This document shows positions 1 to 11,436 of a stretch of 64,000 bases of DNA, one piece after another; within the stretch, counting starts at the first letter, position 1, and each line of letters starts with the position of its first letter. The DNA lies in the NCBI GenBank assembly GCA_021292165.1, contig CM037877.1, positions 27,354,197 through 27,418,196 on the forward strand, in the 5' to 3' direction. The position numbers and the translations under genes are program-made. The notes beneath the pieces are model-generated. The model was not told the origin of the DNA. It saw only the letters and a list, made by a program, of their open reading frames with translations, and did no database searches. Origin of the DNA: Shinisaurus crocodilurus. Taxonomy: Eukaryota; Chordata; Lepidosauria; Squamata; Shinisauridae.

Positions 1-914
1 TGCTACGATTCCTGACTAACACACACTGGAATCAATCACAAGGTTCTTATAGTCCATCACCTGAGAAAGATAAATGTTTCTTGTAGTTGTCACAAATACT
101 AAAATGTTTACTATTTAGAGACCAGAGGCACAAGGGTAAATGCAGGGCTATTTTTACTCTGTGCTTAACAAGCATCCCCCCCTTAATTCTGCAACAAATT
201 TACCTATATTCTACAACCTCTAGTAATTATGTAAAGTATGCCAAGTTGCATATATTTATCTATTTAACATAAAGGATAATAATTTATGCAAGGGGCAAAA
301 AGCTGAGGCACTGCAGACCAACAACCTTAGTGGAAATCCTCCATGTCTCCTCCCACCACAGGCTTCTGAGATTTCACTAGATGTTGGTGCTGAGTGACCT
401 CCACTTGTGTTGAGTTTGCATTTCGAAACAAGAAGTGGCATTTTGGGAAGTGAGATGTTTTCTCTGAAAGAGCAGCACTAGGAACCACTACCTTTTGCTG
501 TGAAAGTAGGATCCCCCCCCCCTTTTCTTTGCCAAAGCATTTACCTAGAGAAGGGAAGGGATGCCACCTATGGCTACAGTTTGCCCCTTCTTCAATGTTA
601 AGTGGCTGCTGCAGCCCCTTTGATGGGAAGCAATCCTCAGGGCCATGAGGAACACAATTTACTCCCGCTCTTGCCAAAGGATTGGGGGGGGGGGCGTGGG
701 GGTGGACAGATCACACTGCAGCCAGTTTAAAGGAGGTGATCTTCACCACAGCACAATATGCAGGATATATTCACCACTCTTTTGCCATGAGAAGGAATGG
801 ATTGTGTTTTACGTATAGCACTGGGGGCAAGGCCAAGAGTTTCTCCCCAGCTTGGGTGTCCCCCCAGAACACTGCAAAAATAGGAAGTCTCTTCTCATGA
901 GGATTGGCTTAGGG

Positions 915-1263
915 CAGTGCTTCTCAAATAGTGGGGCGGGCCCCCCAGGGGGGGGCGCGAGGCTCCGTAAAGGGGGGCTCGTTTGACCTCAGTTAAAAGT
1001 TTTTTTTAATATTGTGTTCCTTTAAATCCTGTGCTCCTTTAAATCTTTTCTGCTACAGTTAATAAAGCTATTCTTTGTTGTAAATTGATCCACATTTCTT
1101 TCTTTTTTTATTCTCTTATACGTTAATAAGGATACAGTGTTATGCAGAGGTGTACTTATAACAATTTTATAGACAAATGATACTATTTACGGTCGCGCGG
1201 GGGGGCGCGAAATGTTTTCTTCTTCCTAGGGGGGGCATGACAGAAAATAATTGAGAAGCACTG
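915..1263. mobile_element. hAT-type MITE, 349 bp, with perfect 8-bp TSD
   Basis: It begins CAGTGCTTCTCAA and ends with the exact inverse TTGAGAAGCACTG. The flanking duplication gcttaggg lies at 907-914 and 1264-1271. The subterminal G-rich blocks (gggggcgcg) are typical of hAT non-autonomous elements. There is no coding capacity. Confidence 0.9.
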
Positions 1264-1304
1264 GCTTAGGGCAACTTTCCTCAAGCTCGAACCCTAGCCA
1301 ACCA

Positions 1305-1382
1305 TGGCCATGCTGACCAGGAATTATGGGAGCTGCAGTCCAACATATCTGAAGAGTGCCAGGTTTAGGAAGGCTGGTTGAA
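1305..1382. mobile_element. MER5-like hAT MITE fragment
   Basis: It holds the gcagtccaacatatctgaagag core and the closing caggtttaggaaggctgg of the short hAT element that recurs at 5335, 14352, 20003, 35410 and 44235. The 5' end is lost. Confidence 0.5.
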
Positions 1383-2797
1383 GGAACCTCCCCCCTGCAC
1401 TGCCCCCCTCCACATTCAGCTCAGCTCTAAGTTCTGCACAGTTTCAAGCCTATCTTATTATACTTAAACAGGGCCACTGAAAAACAACAGAGAAGTATCA
1501 GCATGCTCAGGGAAACCCCAAGGTTTGCAGAAGTAACCAAAGTGGGGGCAGGGGTGGAAAATACATACACATGCATGCACCAAAAGCAGCCCAATGAGGA
1601 CTGAGAATGCTCAGTGGCCAAAGAATGTTGCAGAAAAAAATCTTTAAAATGGGAAGCGGATGTAATGGAATGATCAGCTCGAAGAGAGGGTGGCTGATTG
1701 GCTGGCACCCTGAACATGAGCACTCTTACTGTAGGGTGAGGATACTTGTACTGTAACATTTCATTACAGTTCCCACTTAGGCTATACTGTTCCTCAAAGT
1801 AGATACCATAGCACTGAGCTTACAGCCAAACTAGACAAGACGTTAATGGCTTGTAAGCAATTCACATGCATGGGTTATTTTTTTTACAATTGTGTACCCC
1901 AGACATAAAAGTTAGCTTGGGATAATTGAGGGTGTTTACTCTACTGCATTCAAATGGGCTAGTCAAGATATCATCCTCACGTTTTACTGGGTCGTAACAT
2001 AACAATAATGCTCTGTGTTTATGAATTTTAAAAAAGATGCTTTCAGCTGCTCAAACTTTTAATGAATGATGGCAAAGTGAGTCATACTATGTTGTACAGG
2101 AAAGTCAAGATAGGAGGAACCCCTGAGACCTCACTTGATCCATCCCCTTGCCTTTGTGCATGCTCTTTTTTTCTTTTCTGTTTGCAGAATGAGCTTTCAT
2201 GCGCAATGCACGCTAAACACAGGCTTCAAGAGAATCAGCTAAACAGTAATTAAGACCTTTCCAAGTTGTTCACCATCAGGGATTCTAGCTCAGAAGCACC
2301 TGACAATGGCTTTATCATCAAAGCTGACAGAAGGGGAAAAGCAAGACTGGCCACTTGCTCAGTAGGCAAGTGCCAAGTTCCTGGATTAAAACAGACTGGC
2401 TGTCATATGATCTCTATTCATTTATATCTCACCCAGGATACCTGCCTAATATATTTTTTCCACAAGAGCCTAAGTCCTATACAAATTTGCTAGGAGTAAG
2501 CGTCATTGGACAAAGTGGGACTGACTTCTCAGTAAATATGTGCAGAATTGGACTGCAAGTCTTAATGCTTAAATGGCAACAATGGTGGTGTCCTTGCTCA
2601 TGGACAAGTTTTTAAACTACGGAGCACAAGCTAATTTAAGAACACCTCCTTTTTGTTGTTTTCTAAACTGAAATAACCGCTAAGAAGCTGTAACTACCCA
2701 ATTACAAAACTTCCAAGAAAGCAGAGCCTTTGCCTACTGACATTGCTCATTTTTTTGGAGGGGGATAGTTGATGTTTTTAGCTGGGTTTTACATGTG

Positions 2798-3047
2798 CCA
2801 TTGACCTGGATCGCACATAACATCAATCCATGGTTTATTTAACCTATGGTTTGTTGCCCTACCCAGGGTTTGTCTGGCAGACGACTGAACAATCCATCGT
2901 TTGTTATCTCACTCCTTGAGTTTGTTTCCCTCCTTCTTCACCCACCCCTGCCCTGTATTCCAAATGTGCAGTCCTATTCGCACATCATGACAACCCAGAA
3001 TTCAACAACCCATATGGGTTAGCGTTATGGGCAAACCAGGCCATTTT
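2798..3047. mobile_element. Foldback MITE with AACCATGG-type palindromes (copy 1)
   Basis: Imperfect terminal inverted repeats: the left end reads gacctggatcgcacataac and the right end closes gggcaaaccaggccat. Internal tggtttatttaacctatggttt and similar motifs relate it to copies at 4357, 10970 and 12810. The superfamily is not assigned. Confidence 0.5.
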
Positions 3048-4356
3048 CTATTTAATCAAACAATATAGTATATTTATCCTGGGACACCAACATTTTTGTT
3101 TCAAGCAGCTAAGGCTGTAATCATACTCACACTTACATGAGATAAAATCCCACTGAATACTGTAAGGCTTCTGAATAAAAATGTATAGGATTCAGCTCTC
3201 AGTAAGTTAGAGAGACATACAAGAAAATGCACACCATTTCTCATTTCACCATTACAGTATACTTGCTACTGTATAAATGTTTTCTTTGAATCTTCTCATA
3301 GTACCTGTTATTCAAAGTTCACTATTCTGAAATAGATCTATACTTGAGGGGCAGTGGGGATCTATATCCAGATTTATTTTTTCCTTACCTTTTTCTATCT
3401 GATTCATAGGATATTTAAAATATGATGAACTACATTTTCTATGTTCTTGATAAAGATAAATACATTTTCTACTTTTTAATTTTACACATGGCAAAGAAAG
3501 TGTGTGTATGTACATAGTAGTGTTGGCAAGGCATATTTTGGCTCTACATTAATGTCTACCTTAAAACCAAGTGGCTTTCTTCACATACAGAGTTGTCAAA
3601 AAACAAGTGACATTCCCATATTCCAACAGCATTTTTTAGTTGAAGTAACTATTTGGGCATTAAGTGTCAGCAGCATGTACAAGCTTAAGGGTCAAGGTTT
3701 TTATTTGCTTTTACAGAGATCTGGAGTATTAACACTGCAATGTTATGTGTCTGAAGTAAAGAGCAAACATATGAGCACTATTGACTTTGGGCAGTGTAGA
3801 CTGAAAACGAAATATTACTTCCATGGAGGTATACTGTAACAAATTAGTGTAGTCTTTGCAGTTTGGTTTATTTCAGCAGCTCAAAGCATTTCAATGAAGA
3901 TCTTCATTTATTTATTTTTAACAAGGTTTTTAAAGCATGCTACTGGCACATATTTCACTGTCTTTGCCAGAGCCCTTAAAGAGTAATTCCTAAAGATGCA
4001 GCTCAATATTTCAGTTATTAAGCCTGTATGTAACCTAGATTCATAATCCAAAACCTCTGGCTGTGCAACCCGCATATCTTTTATACTACATGTCTGCTTA
4101 TAAACAAGGCATATACACCTTCTGTAAGTGTAAGGTTTCTTATTTGAAGGCTACAACTAATTTTATGTGCATATATTTGGAAACAAGTCCTGCTGAACAA
4201 AGTGGAATTTACTTCTGAATAAATATACATAGGGTGGGGCTGTATCAAGTGTTCAGAACTTCCCAGAAATAAAGGATGACAGTGAATGGGCAAAATAGTG
4301 TTTCTTCATGAGATGGGCATTCCCTTTCCATGATGCTTGGATGGTAGAATCACAAA

Positions 4357-5206
4357 CTGGGTTCAGATGTAATAAGCTGGTTTGGACCCAATGCTAAACC
4401 ACAGTTTAGCATTATGAGAACAAGCCTAAACAAACCCTGGGTTTGCTCACCAATCCCCGCCCCTCCTCTGGCACCACTGCAAGGAGGCGTTTGGAAGCTT
4501 TCAGTTTCATTTGTTGATTAACGATGGCTTGACATGCTGTTCAATGTTGGCAAACTGTGGATATTCTTAACTATGGTCAGAGGAAACAGGCCGGCTTCAA
4601 ACCATGGTTTACGTGGCTGTCTTGTTTCCACTAACCATAGTTAAGATTAACCACAGTTTAGGTTAAGCTGCAGTTAATCTAAAATGGAACAGACTCTCTC
4701 AATTTCCTCTTTGTAGCCACATGAGAGGAGGACTGAGGAGGGGGAGCCAACAAGACTAAGGCTCACTGTGACTTGTCTTGATAATACTAAACCATCGTTT
4801 AATGTTACATGTAAACTAGCTCAATGTGAAACCATGGTTTGCACTAGCAATAGTTAAAAACTTATTGAGTTTCCATATGTACAACAGGCAAACCATGATT
4901 TTGAGCTGTTTGTCTGCTTTCATTTCCCATCTGCTCGGGACTCAGCTTCATATGTTTAGTCCTATTTCCATGGTGCAGCAGGCTCTTGAGGAAGAGCAAT
5001 GGCCTTAAACTTTGGTTTTGTCAATCATCTTGTGAATTCAAACATAATAGCATGCCACTGTCATTTGCAAACAAGCTTCAAACTGTGGTTTTGGATCCTG
5101 TTTTTTTTACCCCAAACAAATACATTGGGGTGTGTGTGTGTCAGACTTTCAAACAAACCAGGGTTTCACTAAATAAACCATGGTTTCATGTTGCTTCTGA
5201 ACCCAG
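4357..5206. mobile_element. Foldback MITE with repeated AACCATGGTTT palindromes (copy 2)
   Basis: The ends ctgggttcagatgtaa and ttgcttctgaacccag are near-perfect inverses over 16 bp. Inside, aaaccatggttt or close variants occur about four times (near 4598, 4827, 4889, 5174), along with several aaccatagtta/taactatgg pairs. No ORF of note. Confidence 0.6.
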
Positions 5207-5334
5207 TCGTAAATATTCATAATTTTAGAACTGAGCAACTTACAAATCTCATGCAGCTGGAGAGCATAAAATAGTACAAGATCATCCATATGGACTTAGT
5301 AGATGATCCTGAAGAGATATAGGAATGCATCAGC

Positions 5335-5467
5335 TAGATCATCCTTACCCAATCTGATGCCATCCAGATGTGTTGGACTATAACTCCCATCATACATACC
5401 TCAGCCAGCATGGAGATGGGGTTATAGTCCAACACATCTGGAAGGTGCTAGGTTGGGGAAAGCTGAC
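5335..5467. mobile_element. MER5-like hAT MITE with palindromic core
   Basis: The two halves are inverted: ccagatgtgttggactataa on the left and ttatagtccaacacatctgg on the right. Flanking ctagatca/ctagatcc looks like an 8-bp duplication with one change. Confidence 0.65.
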
Positions 5468-6239
5468 CTAGATCCTAGCGCCTATGGTGACTTTATTAGT
5501 GATTAGCTCACACAAAGAGTTGAGGTGGTAAAACGGTTTCAGAACCATACTGCTTCAGACTACAGGTGGGATAATCACATGGCTGAAAGCACCAAGAAAC
5601 AGTTGTACCACTTCCTCAGCCATTTGTGTGTAACAGCCTGCTGATATGCTGTTTTGTTTGGTGAAAATAAACAGCTGTAAGAACCAATTTAATGGGACAG
5701 AGCTAAGCAAGTGCTCAACTCTACTGAAACAAATGGGACTTTAAAAAGTGTTTAACTTTGGCTGGATTGTTTCCACACTTTGGGGCTGGAAAGGAAGGTG
5801 CTAAAATCGATTCCAAAATCTACAACTGTGAGCCTAACCTGTCAAACTATTCAACTCCAGTTCAAAACAAGACTATACAGTCAAACTTGATGCAGATAAC
5901 TAATACTGAACAAAAGCTGTCTCACTACTGCTTCTTGGGGATGTTTATTTCTAACTCTTGTTTTCCATACACCAGCTGGCTCAGCCAAGCTGTGTGTTAA
6001 ACATAAACCTAGCTGGAAAAAGAGTTTAGATAAATAAGATAACACCCAGGTCAAACCAAATTATTCGAGCCAGTCATTGTTCAATCATGAATTAATGACA
6101 TCCACCCTGTTTCCTATAGGCATTCCACCAATTCTTTGTGTTCAAGTGTCACTATAAAGCAAACTCTGAAGGATCCAAGAGTTTGTCACATGTATATTGT
6201 GCAACTGGGAAAGTCTGTAGCAGTCAACTGATTAACAGC

Positions 6240-6332
6240 TTAATCTATACATGTCTACTTAAAATTGAGTCCCACTGAGTTCAATGGGACTTACTCCCAG
6301 GTAAGTGGGTATGGGATTGAAGCCTTAATTGC
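6240..6332. repeat. Short palindromic repeat (caatgggacttactccc type)
   Basis: Contains gagtcccactgagttcaatg followed by ggacttactcccaggtaag. The same unit recurs at 2478-2560, 3118-3195, 4165-4240, 9355-9440, 39455-39545 and 57378-57470, in either orientation and with variable decay. It is an abundant interspersed family of unknown class. Confidence 0.5.
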
Positions 6333-6709
6333 CAACAAGAGATTTTTCAATTACAGCAAGCCCTTTCCCAGTAGTACCGTAATTCATATTTCCATTATTT
6401 TCTTCCAGCTCTTTGCACGTACATCTATTTTAACACTACCTTCTGGTAACTCATACCCTACCAGTTTATTTTCCAACAAATACAAATGCGAAGTTATCAC
6501 CTAGACATTTCAAAAGAATTCTTGGCTAGGAAGCAGAGTTATTTTAGACAGATAAGCAATAATGTTAATGTATTTTACAGAGTCATACGATTCTGGGCTA
6601 AGTACATATAAGCCAAGCCATTTTGATTCAAAGACTTGGTCAAATGATGAGTTCCGAGCACACACTTAAGACTTTCCCCGCACAGCTGCCTATACATTTA
6701 GCTACTTAC

Positions 6710-6864
6710 AGAGCAAACGGGCACAGTGAAGCCCACTGTGTAGAGGACAGTGGATGTGATGGTACTGTCATGGAACGGATACTTGATGCTGTCATCATTA
6801 CAGAAAAAGCCCCTCTGATACGGCTTTATTTTTGCCAAGTTTAGAACAGCAAGGGGTAAGCCAG
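6710..6864 (-). CDS. PLPP1: PLPP1 coding exon 2 (isoform-2-like alternative exon)
   Basis: This 155-bp minus-strand exon has a pyrimidine-rich acceptor (ttcccttcccccaacag) and a consensus donor (GCTCT followed by GTAAGTAG). Together with the 58 bp of exon 1 it gives 71 whole codons. It encodes the end of the first membrane segment and the first extracellular loop, with the core KPYQRGFFCNDDSIKYPF followed by HDSTITSTVL. From memory, the human gene has two mutually exclusive second exons. The HDST.TSTVL wording and the GFFC block match human isoform 2 (PAP2a2) better than isoform 1, so this is probably the isoform-2 exon. I did not find the other alternative exon; it may lie left of base 1. 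Intron 2 continues from 6709 to the window edge. Confidence 0.93.
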
Positions 6865-6902
6865 CTGTTGGGGGAAGGGAAAAAAAAAGATACACAGAGT
6901 TA

Positions 6903-6942
6903 AATATATATATATATGTGTGTGTGTGTGTATATATATTTT
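6903..6942. repeat. (TA)n(TG)n microsatellite
   Basis: An alternating tatatata / tgtgtgtg / tatata tract just upstream (gene sense) of the exon 2 acceptor. No function is indicated. Confidence 0.85.
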
Positions 6943-7510
6943 ATCATGCATGGAAGAAACTACTGAGCAACATGCAAAACTCAAGAGTTTCTCCAAGTCA
7001 GTGTAGGGAATGCAGTATCATGCGATGCACCCAAACTGCCCACACCACAAAGCCCCGTACAACTCTGTCCCCTTAGTTACCAGCAATCAGGCCTGCCAAC
7101 AACTGTAGAAATTAGAATGGTGCAGAGTTCAGAGCCCTTGGATATCACAAGGATGCCTTCCAAATAGGGCAAATTATGGACGAAATTATTTAGATGTTAT
7201 GTTTATTTGGGTTGATAGTGTGGGAACAGGAGTAATCCAAGTGGAAGAATTTGAAACTTTGGTAGAACATAAAAAGAATTGGAATGCAGTGTCTATTTTT
7301 ACATTGGAGAGGTTTTAAAAGCCTGGTCTCTTTGCTGATAGAAAGGAGGCACTGGGGGAATTTCCTGAAGGCAGCAGTATAAAGAACACTGGCTGCTAAC
7401 AAAGTAGGAGAATAGAAAGACAATTTGAACGATTCAAAATGTGGAACAGTGTCCCTTGAACCATTGTGGAATCATCATGTCAAGAAAGCAAGGGTTTGAT
7501 AATCTCATAG

Positions 7511-7641
7511 GGTAACAGCCAATGTTAGTCCTACTTAGAGTAGACCCACTGAAATGAATGGGACTTAATTTAGTCATGACTAATGTAAGTCCAGTTCATT
7601 TCAATGGGTCTACTCTACTCTAAGACTAACATTGAATACTA
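7511..7641. repeat. Hairpin pair of a small MITE-like repeat
   Basis: Two imperfect 57-bp arms in inverted orientation. Each contains caatgttagtc, agagtagaccca and gaaatgaatgggactta. Single-copy relatives lie at 7735-7825 and 51184-51275, each with gggttg...caaccc ends. Confidence 0.6.
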
Positions 7642-7734
7642 CCTATAAAGATTATTTTAGGATTTATATTCTACAGTCCCATTTGGAGCCCACTATGGCT
7701 AGGAACTGTTTCCACAAATCTTGATATAACCAAT

Positions 7735-7825
7735 GGGTTGGATCCAATGTTGGTCTAACTTAAATCACATTTGTTTCAATGAGTCTACTCTAAGTAGCAC
7801 TAACACTGGATACAACCCAATATTG
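7735..7825. mobile_element. Small TIR element (gggttggatccaatgttgg ... caaccca)
   Basis: Inverted ends gggttggatccaatgttgg and ctaacactggatacaaccca bound an agtctactctaagtag core. This is a MITE of unassigned superfamily, related to the hairpin at 7511 and to 51184. Confidence 0.5.
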
Positions 7826-8409
7826 CCATGTTTGGGGGCAGGAAAGCATTTACGGTACAGTCAAATGGCCTAGCAGTCCTGTCTTTTGTGTATGTGACTC
7901 TGGCTTATTTGCGAGAGTTCTCTCCTTTGCAGGCAGGGTCTCTCAAGCCTTTTGCAAACATACTTGAAATCATGCTTGGGCTATGCACGGCAAGGGAGTA
8001 AGACAAGGCCTGCCCTATCCCCAAACCCACCCTGCATGCAAATGTTTGACTCCATGCTTCAACAGAATCTGGTGTCAGGACTGTAGGGATCATATTTACC
8101 CCTTCCCGGAGGCATTGCATTTGTTTCAGCATGTATACCCATGGCAGACACAATCTATACTTCTAAGCACACACAGACCATCTGTACACACTTTCATGTG
8201 CTACACAGAGCCTTTGTGACATGCTGAAGTCTGGAATACGCAGGTGTACATGCTGCCTTTCTGCCAAAGCACTCAAAGCAGTCCACAAGTAAAATGATAC
8301 AAAAGAAAAAAGAAATGGGAAAGAAAAAGGGAAAGTGTCACATTCAGGTACCCACACTCGCCAACAGCTACATAATAAAGTTATATAATGCCCAGGTTAA
8401 TGATCAGCG

Positions 8410-8700
8410 TATGAAGTTAGAACAATAATGGGATATGCCCTCCCCTCCCCCCATCATCTACTATTAGACCCTGGTGCATGGAATCCATGGCTGAGGGGAT
8501 CTGTAGCACAAGACAATGGCTTGGATTCCAACTTCCACAACTGGAGTTATGCTGGCAGAATGGTGCTTTCCTACCTCCCCTGGTAGTGCACCCCACCCCC
8601 AGAAGCTGCTACTGAGAGTTGGGGGACCCACCAGAACAACATGGGTGCAGGAGGATAAAGTGAAAATCAATGCAAATCAGGGATCCCCTTTGTGCAAGTA
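8410..8700. repeat. Dispersed low-copy repeat (pyrimidine/purine-rich)
   Basis: Weakly related segments (ctggcagaatggtgc, agaagctgctactgagag, gtgcaggaggataaa) recur near 11440-11745, 21105-21480 and 48310-48520. The family is unknown and the boundaries are approximate. Confidence 0.3.
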
Positions 8701-9744
8701 GAAACACATTCTGGTTGCACAACACCTTTAGATCCAAACTATGAACTAGGAAGAAACATTTCAACACACATTTCTGAGAGCAGGAGTGAGTCTTAAAGGG
8801 TCTGAAATTAGGAAGAGAAAAAAGGATCGGGGGCCAAAGGCAAGCAGTGTGGCTTAAATGAATGGAAGTGTGCATGCAGCTTATGCTGAGAAACCAGAAG
8901 TTTAAGAATGGAAAATCACGGAGGTAGGGAACAAGAGACAAATCTCAGGACATTAACACAGAAGGAGCCTGTGTCAAGTCTCTAACATGCTAGCACCCAA
9001 ATTTAAATTATCCAGTAACTTACTTATACAAGTCCAAAAAAGGCAACTCCCTCAGCAAAACAAAACCAAAAAAAGGCTTACACAAGTGCCTATTACTCTA
9101 CCTTATTTTAGGATACAAATGATTTCTACTTTCAATTATAACCTACTGTTGTAGCAATTGTAGAATAGGTAACTCAAAACAGAAAAGGCTCTCTCTACCC
9201 TTAAAACCTTAGTTCAGGGCTGGTCTAATTATAACTGTAACTACCTGGAAATATAGGAACTGACAAAACAATCTACAAACGAGTTCAACCAAAAAGCTTA
9301 GATTTAGCACTACTCCCACTGAATTGCTTTAGCTAGTTTATAACCTGATCCTACATATGTTTAGCCATAAAAGCCAGTCCCACAGAGTTTAATGGGGCTT
9401 ACTCCCATGTGATCGTAAGTCTGCAGACTTGGCCCCATAGATACATACAATGCCACTGACTTGGTTTACATGCAAATACTCCATTTTAATTAGCTTGTTG
9501 ATGAGGCTCTCTGTATAGTCAATAGTCTTCATTCAGAAAAAAACGAGTTGAACATCCTGAATTTGCTCTTTGATTAACATGCATATATGGACAAATTGCT
9601 ACAGGTGCATCCAGAAGATGAAGTGGTTGTTCAAAAGGCAAGACTCACTCTCTCAATATACACCACCTTCACTGTGCCAGCTGCTTCAGAGACACGCCAT
9701 ATTTAAGTAGTACAATACCCTTAATCTTCCAGCTAACTTGAAGT

Positions 9745-10168
9745 TCTTACTGAATGATGCCCACACTCCTTGCCAAACTATCACCACCAAGGTTACTACC
9801 TGCCCGGTCGCTGAGGTCATCAGATGGCATGCTCCTGGTGGTTCCTCATGGACCTTTGGTCCGATTGGAGTTCACCAGGAGAAGAGCCTTCAGTGTGGCA
9901 GCTCCATTTCTGTGGAACTCCCTGCCTCTGGAGGTCAGGCAGGCTCCGACATCGTGCTGCTTTCGGTGCCTGCTGAAGACCTCCGTGTTCCAGGAAGCCT
10001 TCTCTGCTCTTCAACCACCAATGTAATTTTAGTTTGTTTTCAATGTTTTGTTTTTGTTTCTTTTATCTGTTTTTCTCTATTTATTATTCACCGCTCCGGA
10101 ATCTGCTTGATGTGGAGCGGTATACAAATACTGTAAATAATCATAATAATCATAATAATCATAATCAT
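9745..10168 (+). mobile_element. L2-like LINE 3' end, truncated
   Basis: The plus strand encodes a decayed C-terminus of a LINE ORF2, including FSVAAPFLWNSLPLEVR and LKTSVFQEAFSAL. A 3' UTR with ggtatacaaat and a (aataatcat)n tail at about 10136-10168 follow. The rest of the element is missing, as is usual for 5'-truncated insertions. It is not functional. Confidence 0.75.
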
Positions 10169-10480
10169 CTTCCAAAGGCAAAAACTATTTTCTGCTGCCA
10201 CATCAAGAACTAGGTAATTAAGACACCTGGTTTCTATTAAGTATACATGGAAGTTTTGTAATGTTTAACAGGAGTCTATAAAATTAGATAGCTCCTCCAG
10301 TGCAATTCAGAAGAGAAAAGATCTAAAGATGACAACAACAAAGAGACAGGATTTCAGCTACAAGAACAGCACAAAGTATTTTAAGTCTGTGCGGTATAAT
10401 AGTTGTAACCCAGGTAATTAAACTTTTTAGCTTACTTTTCACTGTCCCTTACTATAGGTTAGGAACAAGCTTTTTGCAAG

Positions 10481-10686
10481 AGCCAGTGAGGTGTAGCTGT
10501 TTCGAGTGTTGGACTGGGACAGGGCAGACCCAAGTCCCCACTTGGCCATGAAGCGCACTGTGTGATTTTGGACAAGTCACTGACTCTCAGCCTAACCTAC
10601 CACACAGGATTGTTGTGAGGATAAAATGCAGGAGGAAGAGGGCCATGTACATCCTGCCTTGGAGGAAATAAATGTAACAAATACAA
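10481..10686 (+). mobile_element. Sauria-type tRNA-derived SINE
   Basis: It has the gagccagtgaggtgtag head, the gtgttggactgggac block, ctcagcctaacctacc, ttgttgtgaggataaaatg and a ggaggaaataaatgtaa tail. The same unit appears at 16745, 32170, 50740, 54421 and 63810. Confidence 0.8.
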
Positions 10687-10969
10687 ATTTATAAGCAGTA
10701 TTTTGCCTTGTTTGTTCCATGCTACTTAAGTAGCACTCTTGCACCTTCATTCATCTTGCTAAGTTGTAGAATAGTAGCCAGGACCATTGTCAGTCACAAA
10801 GGTTTACACAGGTCACAGAAATGGGAGCAATTCTGAGAGTAGGATCCTGTATAAAAACCACAGCGGGCATGACAGAGAACATTAGGTATGTGTAATTAAC
10901 TGGAAGAATCCACTGCCACAAGATGTGGTGATGGTCACTAGCTTAGATTGCTTAAAAACACACATTAAT

Positions 10970-11436
10970 GGCTTGGATACAGAAAACTGTTTTGCACATA
11001 ATGACAAACCATGGTTTACTTAGCCATGGTTTGTTGAATTGTAGGTTGCCATTACATGCAAACCCGGAACTATGAGTTATTAACCACGAAAAGCCCATGA
11101 AGAAAACCCATGGTTTGTTGTTGGGTTGTGAACTGTGGATTGTTTAAACCATGGGTTGTTGGTATGTGCGAACCCAGAATCATGGGCTGTTTCGCCAGGC
11201 TACAGACGCAGCGCTCAAGAGTGGTTAAAAAAAACCTCAGCTTCTTTACACGCCAATACTGCAGTGCCACAAAAGCATCTGGCATACAGGGAGAGAGCAT
11301 GCAAAGGAGGAGGGAAACAAACAACCCAGGGACTGAGAAAACAGTTTGTTTGATCATCTGCCAGACAAACCCTGGGTAGGCAACAAACCACTGTTTAAAT
11401 AAACCATGGGTTTGCATTATATGTGAACCAGGCCAC
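10970..11436. mobile_element. Foldback MITE with AACCATGG palindromes (copy 3)
   Basis: The left part has cacataatgacaaaccatgg and the right part ataaaccatgggtttgcatt then atatgtgaaccaggcc. Between them are nested inverted pairs such as aaaccatgggttgttgg. ORFs here read through palindromes and are not taken as genes. Confidence 0.5.

Larger units (their letters stand above)
1..6709 (-). other. PLPP1: PLPP1 intron 2 (partial)
   Basis: This intronic DNA lies downstream of the exon 2 donor and continues past base 1. Apart from the repeats listed separately, I see nothing recognisable in about 1-914, 1385-2470, 3260-4160, 5470-6230 and 6330-6709. A (TA/TG)n tract at 6903-6940 lies on the other side of exon 2, in intron 1. 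Confidence 0.8.

Noticed and set aside
9738..10136. Overlapping 132- and 90-codon plus-strand ORFs as a host gene
   Set aside because: One frame is the C-terminus of a LINE ORF2 and the segment ends in a LINE 3' UTR with a simple repeat tail.
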